Positions 35,302 to 42,854 of a stretch of DNA of 54,184 nucleotides are shown one piece after another. Under the pieces are notes generated by a model, which was not told the DNA's origin, searched no databases, and saw nothing but the letters and a program-made list of their open reading frames with translations. How positions within the stretch are numbered: position 1 is the stretch's first letter; each line of letters starts with the position of its first letter. A program made the translations under genes and the position numbers. Origin of the DNA: an uncultured Oscillospiraceae bacterium (lineage in GTDB: Bacteria > Bacillota > Clostridia > Oscillospirales > Oscillospiraceae); contig CANQOA010000011.1 in assembly GCA_947625355.1 (NCBI GenBank), positions 1 to 54,184 on the forward strand, read 5' to 3'.

Positions 35302-38300
35302 ATGGCAAAGAGAACGGACATCAGAAAAGTGCTCATCATCGGCTCCGGCCCCATCGTCATCGGCCAGGCGGCGGAGTTCGACTACGCCGGCACCCAGGCA
35401 TGCCTGGCGCTGAAGGAGGAGGGGTACGAGGTCATCCTGTGCAACTCCAATCCGGCCACCATCATGACCGACACCGCCATCGCGGACAAGGTCTACATGG
35501 AGCCGCTGACCCTGGAATATGTGGCCAAGATCCTGCGCTACGAGCGGCCGGACGCCATCATCCCCGGCATCGGTGGGCAGACGGGCCTGAACCTGGCCAT
35601 GCAGCTGGAGAAAAAGGGCATCCTCCGGGAGTGCCGGGTGCGGCTGCTGGGCACCCCCAGCGAGAGCATCGAGCGGGCGGAGGACCGGGAGCTCTTTAAA
35701 GAGATGTGCCAGGCCATCGGCGAGCCCGTCATCCCCTCGGAGATCACCTATTCCATCGAGGAGGCGAAAAAGGCCGCCCTGGACATCGGCTATCCGGTGG
35801 TGCTGCGGCCGGCGTTCACCCTGGGCGGCACCGGCGGCGGCTTTGCCAACAACGAGGCGGAGCTGGTGGAGATCGGCCTGAACGCCTTCAAGCTGTCCCC
35901 GGTGCATCAGGTGCTGGTGGAGAAGAGCGTGAAGGGCTATAAGGAGATCGAGTTCGAGGTCATGCGGGACTCCAACGACCACACCATCACCATCTGCGGC
36001 ATGGAGAACGTGGACCCGGTGGGCGTGCACACCGGCGACTCCATCGTGGTGGCGCCCATCCTGTCCCTGAGCGAGCACGACCTCAGAATGCTCAACGACA
36101 GCGCCATCAAGATCATCCGGGAGCTGAAGATCGAGGGTGGCTGCAACGTGCAGTTTGCCTTAAACCCCACTTCCAGCGAGTATTTCCTCATCGAGGTGAA
36201 CCCCCGGGTCAGCCGGTCCTCGGCCCTGGCCAGCAAGGCCAGCGGCTATCCCATCGCCCGCGTCACCGCCAAGATCGCCATGGGCATGGCTCTGGAGGAG
36301 ATCCCCGTGGCCGGCGGCACCGCCGCCATCGAGCCCAGCCTGGACTACATCGTGGCCAAATTCCCCCGGTTCCCCTTCGATAAGTTCGCCGACGCGCCCA
36401 ACACCCTGGGCACCCAGATGAAGGCCACCGGTGAGGTCATGGGCATCGGCTCCACCCTGGAGGAGTGCATGCTCAAATCCGTCCGCTCCCTGGAGACGGG
36501 CGTGTGCCACTTCCGCATGGCCAAGTTCGACGGCCGGACCGACGACGAGCTGCTGGACTATCTCCGGGATTTCCGGGACGACGGCATCTTCGCCGTGACG
36601 GAGCTGCTGCGCCGGGGCGTGAGCGTCGAAAAGCTCCACGAGGTGACCATGATCACGGAGCTGTTCCTCCAATCGCTGCAACGGATCGTGGACATGGAGC
36701 GGCGCCTGGCGGCCAACATCAACGATGTGCAGGTCCTCCGGGAGGCCAAGGTCATGGGCTTTTCGGACAAGTATATCGCCTCCCTCTGGAACCTGACGGA
36801 GGTAGAGGTCTATGAAAAGCGCCGCAGCCGGGGCATCACGCCGGTGTTCCGCATGGTGGACACCCTGCACACCGGCAAGTATATCGCCTACCTCTATTCC
36901 TCCTACAGCGGGAAAAACGACTCCCGCCTGACGGATAAGAAAAAGATCGTGGTGCTGGGTGCCGGCCCCATCCGCATCGGCCAGGGGGTGGAGTTCGACT
37001 ATTCCACCGTCCACGCCGTGCAGACCATCCGGAAGGCCGGCTATGAGGCCATCATCATCAACAACAACCCCGAGACCGTCTCCACCGACTATACCACCGC
37101 CGATAAACTCTACTTCGAGCCTCTGACGCCAGAGGACGCCATGGCCATCATCGACTTTGAAAAGCCCGAGGGCGTCATCGCGTCCCTGGGCGGGCAGACG
37201 GCCATCAATCTTGCAGCGCCCTTGATGGAGCGTGGGGTAAAAATAATCGGCACCGACTGCGAGGCCATCGAACGGGCGGAGAACCGGGACGCTTTTGAAA
37301 AGGTCCTCCAGGAGCTGGGCATCCCCCAGCCCGCCGGGCGGGCCGTCACGGACATCGACTCGGGCGTGCGGGCCGCCGCCGAGATCGGCTATCCCGTGCT
37401 GGTGCGGCCTTCCTTCGTGCTGGGGGGCCGGGCCATGCAGATCGTGGCCAATGAGGAGCAGCTGCGCCATTACCTCAAGACCGCCGTGGAGATCGACGCG
37501 GACAAGCCGGTGCTGGTGGACAAATACATCCTGGGCAAAGAGGTGGAGGTGGACGCCATCTGCGACGGCCGGGACGTGTTCGTGCCGGGCATCATGGAGC
37601 TGGTGGAGCGCACGGGCATCCACTCCGGGGACTCCATCAGCATCTATCCCACCTTCTCCATCTCCGACAAGGTCAAGGGCGTCATCCTCCAGTACGCGAA
37701 AAAGCTGGGCCTGGGCATCGGCATCGTGGGGCTCTACAACATCCAGTTCATCGTGGACCGAAACGACGATGTGTACATCATCGAGGTGAACCCCCGCTCC
37801 AGCCGGACGGTGCCGTTCCTCTCCAAGGCCACGGGGTATTCTCTGGCCGACATCGCCACGGAGGTCATCCTGGGCCGGAGCCTGAAGGAGCAGGGCATCT
37901 TCGACCTCTATCCGGAGGAAAAACAGCGCTATTACGTGAAGGTGCCGGTGTTCTCCTTCAACAAGCTCAAGGGCATGGACGCCTATCTCTCCCCGGAGAT
38001 GAAATCCACCGGCGAGGCCATCGGCTACGACAACAAGCTCAACCGCGCCCTCTATAAGGCCCTGCAGGCCGGGGGCATGCGGCTGCTCAATTACGGCACG
38101 GTGTTCGTCACCATCGCCCGCAAGGACCGGCAGGAGGCCCTGCCCCTGATCCGCCGGTTCTATAACCTGGGCTTCAACATCGAGGCCACCCCCGGCACCG
38201 CCAATTTCCTCAAGGAGAACGGCATCCGCACCCATGTGCTGCACAAGATCGGCGACGGCAGCGAGGAGATCCCCGACGCCATCCGCCAGGGGCATCTGGC

Positions 38301-38475
38301 CTACGTCATCAACACCCGCGATATCGGCAGCGAGGCCGGCGTCAACGACGGCGTGATGATCCGCCGCCTGGCCACGGAGAACAACGTGTCTATCTTCACC
38401 AGCCTGGACACAGTGGAGGTGCTGCTGGACGTGTTGGAGGAGACCACGCTGACCATCTCCACCATCGACGCGTGA
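35302..38475 (+). CDS. carB: Carbamoyl-phosphate synthase large subunit
   Basis: 1057 residues, full length. Two homologous ATP-grasp halves are visible: the first starts KVLIIGSGPIVIGQAAEFDY, the second KIVVLGAGPIRIGQGVEFDY at about residue 549. Each has its IEVNPR ATP-site motif. The C-terminal 120 residues are the MGS-like allosteric domain. It makes carbamoyl phosphate for PyrB and arginine synthesis, normally with CarA supplying ammonia from glutamine. CarA is absent from this window, so it must be encoded elsewhere. ATG 35302 has TGGAGG upstream. The next gene starts one base after the stop. Confidence 0.98.
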   Translation: MAKRTDIRKVLIIGSGPIVIGQAAEFDYAGTQACLALKEEGYEVILCNSNPATIMTDTAIADKVYMEPLTLEYVAKILRYERPDAIIPGIGGQTGLNLAMQLEKKGILRECRVRLLGTPSESIERAEDRELFKEMCQAIGEPVIPSEITYSIEEAKKAALDIGYPVVLRPAFTLGGTGGGFANNEAELVEIGLNAFKLSPVHQVLVEKSVKGYKEIEFEVMRDSNDHTITICGMENVDPVGVHTGDSIVVAPILSLSEHDLRMLNDSAIKIIRELKIEGGCNVQFALNPTSSEYFLIEVNPRVSRSSALASKASGYPIARVTAKIAMGMALEEIPVAGGTAAIEPSLDYIVAKFPRFPFDKFADAPNTLGTQMKATGEVMGIGSTLEECMLKSVRSLETGVCHFRMAKFDGRTDDELLDYLRDFRDDGIFAVTELLRRGVSVEKLHEVTMITELFLQSLQRIVDMERRLAANINDVQVLREAKVMGFSDKYIASLWNLTEVEVYEKRRSRGITPVFRMVDTLHTGKYIAYLYSSYSGKNDSRLTDKKKIVVLGAGPIRIGQGVEFDYSTVHAVQTIRKAGYEAIIINNNPETVSTDYTTADKLYFEPLTPEDAMAIIDFEKPEGVIASLGGQTAINLAAPLMERGVKIIGTDCEAIERAENRDAFEKVLQELGIPQPAGRAVTDIDSGVRAAAEIGYPVLVRPSFVLGGRAMQIVANEEQLRHYLKTAVEIDADKPVLVDKYILGKEVEVDAICDGRDVFVPGIMELVERTGIHSGDSISIYPTFSISDKVKGVILQYAKKLGLGIGIVGLYNIQFIVDRNDDVYIIEVNPRSSRTVPFLSKATGYSLADIATEVILGRSLKEQGIFDLYPEEKQRYYVKVPVFSFNKLKGMDAYLSPEMKSTGEAIGYDNKLNRALYKALQAGGMRLLNYGTVFVTIARKDRQEALPLIRRFYNLGFNIEATPGTANFLKENGIRTHVLHKIGDGSEEIPDAIRQGHLAYVINTRDIGSEAGVNDGVMIRRLATENNVSIFTSLDTVEVLLDVLEETTLTISTIDA

Positions 38476-38476
38476 G

Positions 38477-39211
38477 ATGAAAAAGGTCATTTTCGAGATC
38501 ACGGAAAACAGCCCGCTGGCCGCCGGGGTGTACCGGCTGCGCCTGGCGGGGGACACGTCGGGCGTCACCGCGCCGGGGCAGTTCGTGAACATCGCCCTGC
38601 CGGGCCTCTACCTGCGCCGGCCCATTTCCGTGTGCGACGCGGAGCCGGGGTTGCTCACGCTCGTCTATAAGGTCGTCGGCCATGGCACGGAGGCCATGGC
38701 GGCCATGGGCAGGGGAGAGCGGCTGGATGTGCTCACCGGCCTGGGCAACGGCTTTGACACGGCCCTGGCCGGGGACAGCCCTCTGCTGCTGGGCGGCGGC
38801 ATCGGCGCGGCGCCCCTCTACTGGCTGGCGAGGACGCTGCGGGCGGCGGGGAAGCGCGTCTGCGCCGTGCTGGGCTTCAACACCGAGGGGGATATCTTTT
38901 ACGAGGACGAATTCCGCGCCCTGGGCTGCGACGTGACCGTGGCCACGGCGGACGGCAGCTATGGCGCGCACGGCTTCGTGACCAACGCGCTGCCGGACGA
39001 TTACAGCTTTACCTATGCCTGCGGCCCCGAGCCCATGCTTCGGGCGGTCTGCGACCGGGCGGCCGGGGACGGCCAGCTCAGCTTTGAGGCCCGGATGGGC
39101 TGCGGCTTCGGCGCCTGCATGGGCTGCACCCGCGAGACGGTAAACGGCCCCAAGCGGGTGTGCAGGGACGGGCCCGTGTTCCGGAAGGGGGAGATCCTAT
39201 GGGCGAGCTGA
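38477..39211 (+). CDS. pyrK: Dihydroorotate dehydrogenase B electron-transfer subunit
   Basis: 244 residues, FAD-binding ferredoxin-reductase-like fold with a C-terminal [2Fe-2S] cluster. LRRPISVCD is the FAD motif and LLGGGIGAAPLY the NAD-binding glycine motif. Cluster cysteines lie in GCGFGACMGCT and the later RVCRDGP. It passes electrons from PyrD to NAD+ in the type 1B enzyme. It starts one base after carB and overlaps pyrD by 13 bases, fitting a stable PyrK-PyrD complex. Confidence 0.96.
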   Translation: MKKVIFEITENSPLAAGVYRLRLAGDTSGVTAPGQFVNIALPGLYLRRPISVCDAEPGLLTLVYKVVGHGTEAMAAMGRGERLDVLTGLGNGFDTALAGDSPLLLGGGIGAAPLYWLARTLRAAGKRVCAVLGFNTEGDIFYEDEFRALGCDVTVATADGSYGAHGFVTNALPDDYSFTYACGPEPMLRAVCDRAAGDGQLSFEARMGCGFGACMGCTRETVNGPKRVCRDGPVFRKGEILWAS

Positions 39212-40113
39212 GCGTGACGCTGTGCGGCGTGGAGCTTTCTAACCCCGTGATCCCCGCCTCCGGCACCTTCGGCTACGGCTACGAGTTCGCCGAATACTAC
39301 GACATCAACTGTCTGGGGACGTTTTCCTTCAAGGGCACCACCAGGGAGCCCCGGTTCGGCAATCCCCAGCCGCGCATCGCCGAGTGCGGCGCGGGCCTGC
39401 TCAACGCCGTGGGGCTGCAAAACCCCGGCGTGGAGGCGGTCATCGCGGAGGAACTGCCCAAGCTGGCGAAGGTGTTTTGCAAGCCGGTGATGGCCAACGT
39501 CAGCGGCTTTTCCCTGGAGGACTACGCCTACACCTGCGCGCGGCTGGACGGGCAGCCCCAGGTGGGCTGGCTGGAGGTCAACATCAGCTGTCCCAACGTC
39601 CACGGGGGCGGCATGAGCTTCGGCACGGACCCGGCCGCCGCGGCCAGCGTGGTCCGGGCGGTGAAGGCGGTGACGAAAAAGCCAGTGATCGTGAAGCTGA
39701 CGCCCAACGTCACCGACGTCGTATCCGTCGCCCGCGCCTGTGAGGACGCGGGGGCCGACGGCATCAGCCTCATCAACACCCTGCTGGGAATGCGGATCGA
39801 TCTGAAGAGAAAACGGCCGCTGCTGGCCAACGGCACCGGCGGGCTCTCCGGTCCGGCGGTGTTCCCGGTGGCGGTGCGGATGGTCTACCAGGTCTATGAG
39901 GCGGTGTCCGTCCCCATCGTGGGCGTGGGTGGCGTGCGCTCGGCGGAGGACGTGATCGAGATGATGCTGGCCGGCGCCACGGCCGTGGAGGTGGGCGCGG
40001 CCAACCTCGTCGACCCTTACGCCTGCCGGGATATCATCGCCGCTTTGCCGGCGGTGATGGAGAGATATGGCATCGAAAATCTGAGAGATATGATAGGAGG
40101 GGCCCATGGGTAA
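39199..40113 (+). CDS. pyrD: Dihydroorotate dehydrogenase, type 1B catalytic subunit
   Basis: 304 residues, FMN-binding TIM barrel. It oxidises dihydroorotate to orotate. NPVIPASGTFGYGYE at the N-terminus, the active-site Cys in VNISCPNVHGGG, and GVGGVRSAEDVIEM in the phosphate-binding region are typical of the NAD-linked 1B type, in agreement with the adjacent pyrK. ATG 39199 lies within the end of pyrK, behind GGGGGAGAT. It overlaps pyrF by 8 bases. Confidence 0.97.
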   Translation: MGELSVTLCGVELSNPVIPASGTFGYGYEFAEYYDINCLGTFSFKGTTREPRFGNPQPRIAECGAGLLNAVGLQNPGVEAVIAEELPKLAKVFCKPVMANVSGFSLEDYAYTCARLDGQPQVGWLEVNISCPNVHGGGMSFGTDPAAAASVVRAVKAVTKKPVIVKLTPNVTDVVSVARACEDAGADGISLINTLLGMRIDLKRKRPLLANGTGGLSGPAVFPVAVRMVYQVYEAVSVPIVGVGGVRSAEDVIEMMLAGATAVEVGAANLVDPYACRDIIAALPAVMERYGIENLRDMIGGAHG

Positions 40114-40807
40114 GGATGTGATCGTGGCCTGCGACTTTGCGAGCGGGCCGGCTGTATACGCTTTTTTGGACAAGTTCCAGGGGGAGAAAAAGCCCTTCGT
40201 GAAGATCGGCATGGAGCTCTATTACGCCGAGGGGCCCCAGATCGTGCGCCAGATCAAGGCCCGGGGGCACAGGATCTTCCTGGACCTGAAGCTGCACGAC
40301 ATCCCCAACACGGTGAAAAAGGCCATGGCGGTGCTGTCGGGCCTGGATGTGGACATCGTGAACCTGCACGCGGCGGGCACGTCCGCCATGATGGAGGCGG
40401 CGCTGGAGGGCATCACGCGCCCCGACGGCACCCGGCCGCTGCTCATCGCGGTGACCCAGCTCACCTCCACCGACCAGCAGAGCATGGAGCGGGACCTGCT
40501 CATCCATGAGCCTATGGACCAGGTGGTGCTCCATTACGCCGAGACGGCCAAAAACGCCGGGCTGGACGGCGTCGTCTGCTCGCCGCTGGAGGCGGGGAAG
40601 GTCCACGAGCGCTGCGGCGCGGGCTTTCTCACCGTCACCCCCGGCGTGCGCTTCGCCGACGGGGACAAGGGCGACCAGAAGCGGGTCATGACCCCCGCCG
40701 AGGCGAAGAAAGCGGGCTCGGACTACATCGTGGTGGGCCGGCCCATCACGGCGGCCGCCGACCCGGTGGCGGCCTATGAGCGTTGCATTGCGGAATTTGT
40801 GGATTAA
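40106..40807 (+). CDS. pyrF: Orotidine-5'-phosphate decarboxylase
   Basis: 233 residues, the short bacterial form. It converts OMP to UMP. The catalytic D-x-K-x-x-D array is in FLDLKLHDIPNTV, and IVACDFAS and VTPGVRFAD are further active-site segments. IVVGRPIT near the C-terminus binds the phosphate. ATG 40106 overlaps the pyrD end by 8 bases, behind AGGAGG. Ten bases separate its stop from the pyrE start. Confidence 0.97.
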   Translation: MGKDVIVACDFASGPAVYAFLDKFQGEKKPFVKIGMELYYAEGPQIVRQIKARGHRIFLDLKLHDIPNTVKKAMAVLSGLDVDIVNLHAAGTSAMMEAALEGITRPDGTRPLLIAVTQLTSTDQQSMERDLLIHEPMDQVVLHYAETAKNAGLDGVVCSPLEAGKVHERCGAGFLTVTPGVRFADGDKGDQKRVMTPAEAKKAGSDYIVVGRPITAAADPVAAYERCIAEFVD

Positions 40808-40817
40808 GGAGCTGCAT

Positions 40818-41462
40818 ATGGAACTGAAAACTCTCATTGCCAGGGACCTGCTGTCGATCAAGGCGGTATTCTTCCGCCCGGAGGAGCCCTTCACCTGGGC
40901 CAGCGGCATCAAGAGCCCGGTATATTGCGACAACCGCCTGACCCTGACCGCAACCGCGGTGCGCACGGACGTGGAGAACGGCCTGGCCCGGCTGGTGCGG
41001 GAGAACTATCCCGGCGCGGAGGTGCTCATGGGCACGTCCACCGCCGGCATCGCCCACGCGGCCATCACCGGCCACATCATGGGCCTGCCCATGGGCTACG
41101 TGCGCTCCGGGGCCAAGGACCACGGCCGGAAAAACCAGATCGAGGGGGCCCTGGAGCCAGGCCAGAAGGTGGTGGTGGTGGAGGACCTCATTTCCACCGG
41201 CGGCAGCGTGCTGGAGGTGGTGGACGTGCTCCGGGAGGCCGGCGCGGAGGTGCTGGGCATCGTGAGCATCTTCACCTACGGCATGAAAAAGGGCCTGGAG
41301 CGGCTGGCGGCGGCCAACGTGAAGAACGTCTCCCTCACGGATTTTGACGAGATCGCCCGTGTGGCGGCGGAGGAGGGATACATCAAGCCCGCCGACGTGG
41401 CGCGGCTCATCGCGTTCCGCAACGACCCCTCCGACGAGAGCTGGATGGAGGCCAGGGCATGA
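40818..41462 (+). CDS. pyrE: Orotate phosphoribosyltransferase
   Basis: 214 residues. It joins orotate and PRPP to form OMP. The PRPP-binding motif [13 protein letters not shown] is complete, and [16 protein letters not shown] is the typical N-terminal segment. The flexible-loop Lys region is [20 protein letters not shown] 40818 has AAGGAG upstream. It ends by ATGA overlap with pyrB. The order pyrF-pyrE-pyrB matches the pathway grouping in many Clostridia. Confidence 0.97.
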   Translation: MELKTLIARDLLSIKAVFFRPEEPFTWASGIKSPVYCDNRLTLTATAVRTDVENGLARLVRENYPGAEVLMGTSTAGIAHAAITGHIMGLPMGYVRSGAKDHGRKNQIEGALEPGQKVVVVEDLISTGGSVLEVVDVLREAGAEVLGIVSIFTYGMKKGLERLAAANVKNVSLTDFDEIARVAAEEGYIKPADVARLIAFRNDPSDESWMEARA

Positions 41463-42529
41463 GGAGCCTCATCGACATCCTGGACCTGAGCGTGCGGGAG
41501 CTGGACGAGCTGACGGACAGAGCGCTGGACATCATCGCCCACCCGGAGAAGTACGCCCACGCCTGCGAGGGAAAAAAGCTGGCGACCCTCTTTTTCGAGC
41601 CCTCCACCCGCACCCGGCTCAGCTTCGAGGCGGCCATGTATGAGCTGGGCGGCCATGTGCTGGGCTTCTCCGAGGCGGCCAGTTCTTCCGCCGCCAAGGG
41701 CGAGAGCGTGGCGGACACGGCCAAGATCGTCAGCTGCTACGCCGACATCATCGCCATGCGCCACCCCCGGGACGGGGCGGCGTACGTGGCGGCGCACAAC
41801 GCCGCTGTGCCGGTCATCAACGCCGGCGACGGCGGCCACTGCCATCCCACCCAGACGCTGGCGGACCTGCTGACCATCTGGCGGGAGATGGGCCGGTTCG
41901 ACCATCTGACCATCGGCCTTTGTGGCGACCTCAAATACGGCCGCACGGTCCACTCCCTGGTGGGGGCCATGAGCCGCTACGAGGGGACCCGGTTCGTGCT
42001 CATCTCCCCCGAGGCGCTGCGCATGCCCGATTATGTGCTGCAGTCCATGGACAGGCAGGGCATCCCCTATGCCGAGACCGCCGACTTGGACGGGGCCATC
42101 CCCGGGCTGGATATCCTCTACATGACCCGCATCCAGCGGGAGCGGTTCGCAGATCCCGCGCAGTACGAGCGGCTGAAGGACAGCTATGTGCTCACGCCGG
42201 AAAAGATGGCCGCGGCCAAAGAGACCATGGCCGTACTGCACCCGCTGCCCCGGGTCAACGAGATCAGCGTGACGGTGGACGCGGACCCACGGGCGGCCTA
42301 CTTCCGCCAGGCACTGAACGGCAAATACATGCGCATGGCCCTGATCCTGAAGCTGCTGGACGAGGCAAAAATGCCTACCGCATCGGCGGAGCCGGAGCTG
42401 GTGCTGGGCAGATACCGCTGCCGCAACCGCCGGTGCATCTGCCAGACGGAGCAGGAGCTTGCCCAGGCGTTCCGCCTCGCGGAAAACGGCGTGTATCGGT
42501 GTCTGTACTGCGAGACGGCCGCGGAGTGA
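41459..42529 (+). CDS. pyrB: Aspartate carbamoyltransferase with fused PyrI-like zinc tail
   Basis: 356 residues, about 45 more than usual catalytic chains. The catalytic part has [13 protein letters not shown] (carbamoyl-phosphate loop), [10 protein letters not shown] (the mobile loop Ser and Lys), HPTQTLAD and LHPLPRVNE. After about residue 312 a tail follows with four cysteines: Cys321 and Cys326 (C-x4-C), then Cys348 and Cys351 in YRCLYCE. This spacing and the final YCE match the zinc domain at the end of PyrI, the regulatory chain that binds catalytic chains in E. coli-type ATCase. No nucleotide-binding PyrI domain is present. The tail may stabilise contacts between trimers without allostery. 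It is the last gene of the operon, directly before a terminator. Confidence 0.95.
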   Translation: MRSLIDILDLSVRELDELTDRALDIIAHPEKYAHACEGKKLATLFFEPSTRTRLSFEAAMYELGGHVLGFSEAASSSAAKGESVADTAKIVSCYADIIAMRHPRDGAAYVAAHNAAVPVINAGDGGHCHPTQTLADLLTIWREMGRFDHLTIGLCGDLKYGRTVHSLVGAMSRYEGTRFVLISPEALRMPDYVLQSMDRQGIPYAETADLDGAIPGLDILYMTRIQRERFADPAQYERLKDSYVLTPEKMAAAKETMAVLHPLPRVNEISVTVDADPRAAYFRQALNGKYMRMALILKLLDEAKMPTASAEPELVLGRYRCRNRRCICQTEQELAQAFRLAENGVYRCLYCETAAE

Positions 42530-42547
42530 GCGGATAACAGAACATCC

Positions 42548-42576
42548 AAACGGGAGGCCGGCGGCCTCCCGTTTTT
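42548..42576 (+). terminator. Intrinsic terminator of the pyrimidine operon
   Basis: A perfect 12-bp stem, AAACGGGAGGCC against GGCCTCCCGTTT, with a 3-base loop. The T-run is 42572-42576. Confidence 0.93.
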
Positions 42577-42851
42577 GGAAACACATTGCCATTTTCGTCA
42601 AAGAACCTGCCTGCCAAAGGTCCGGGCGTGGGTAAAACGTAGATTTTTCCGGCGAACGCTTGCGTGCGAGCGAGTTTCGTGGTATATTTGAAAAAATTTA
42701 CGACGCTAGCATTTTAATGTATAAAAATGTGTCCGCCAAATGGGGCGCCCCATTTGCGCTTGTATCTTGATACAAGCGATGGGCCTTCCAGACGGAAAAG
42801 GCACGTACTCTTACGGCGCAGTGCGTCGCGCAGATAAACTAGGAGGAATGA
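42577..42851 (+). promoter_or_regulatory. Intergenic control region of the peptide transporter operon
   Basis: The gap between pyrB and the lipoprotein gene holds no gene I believe in. A likely promoter is TTTACG at 42698-42703 with TATAAA at 42720-42725, 16 bases apart. Just upstream, 42684-42698 matches 11 of 15 bases of the CodY box consensus, only suggestive. Two perfect palindromes lie back to back, 42737-42756 and 42757-42778. The ribosome site AGGAGG is at 42841-42846. I see nothing clear in 42577-42680. Confidence 0.5.
42737..42778. repeat. Two adjacent perfect palindromes in the transporter leader
   Basis: The first is 42737-42756, arms CAAATGGGGC/GCCCCATTTG. The second is 42757-42778, arms CGCTTGTATC/GATACAAGCG with a TT spacer. 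No T-run follows. They could be twin operator sites or, as RNA, two stacked hairpins at the 5' end of the message. Confidence 0.75.
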
Positions 42852-42854
42852 ATG

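Noticed and set aside
42727-42837. A 36-codon ATG frame across the twin palindromes
   Set aside because: No ribosome site, and it would start at the very first bases of the transcript. The palindromes explain the sequence better.
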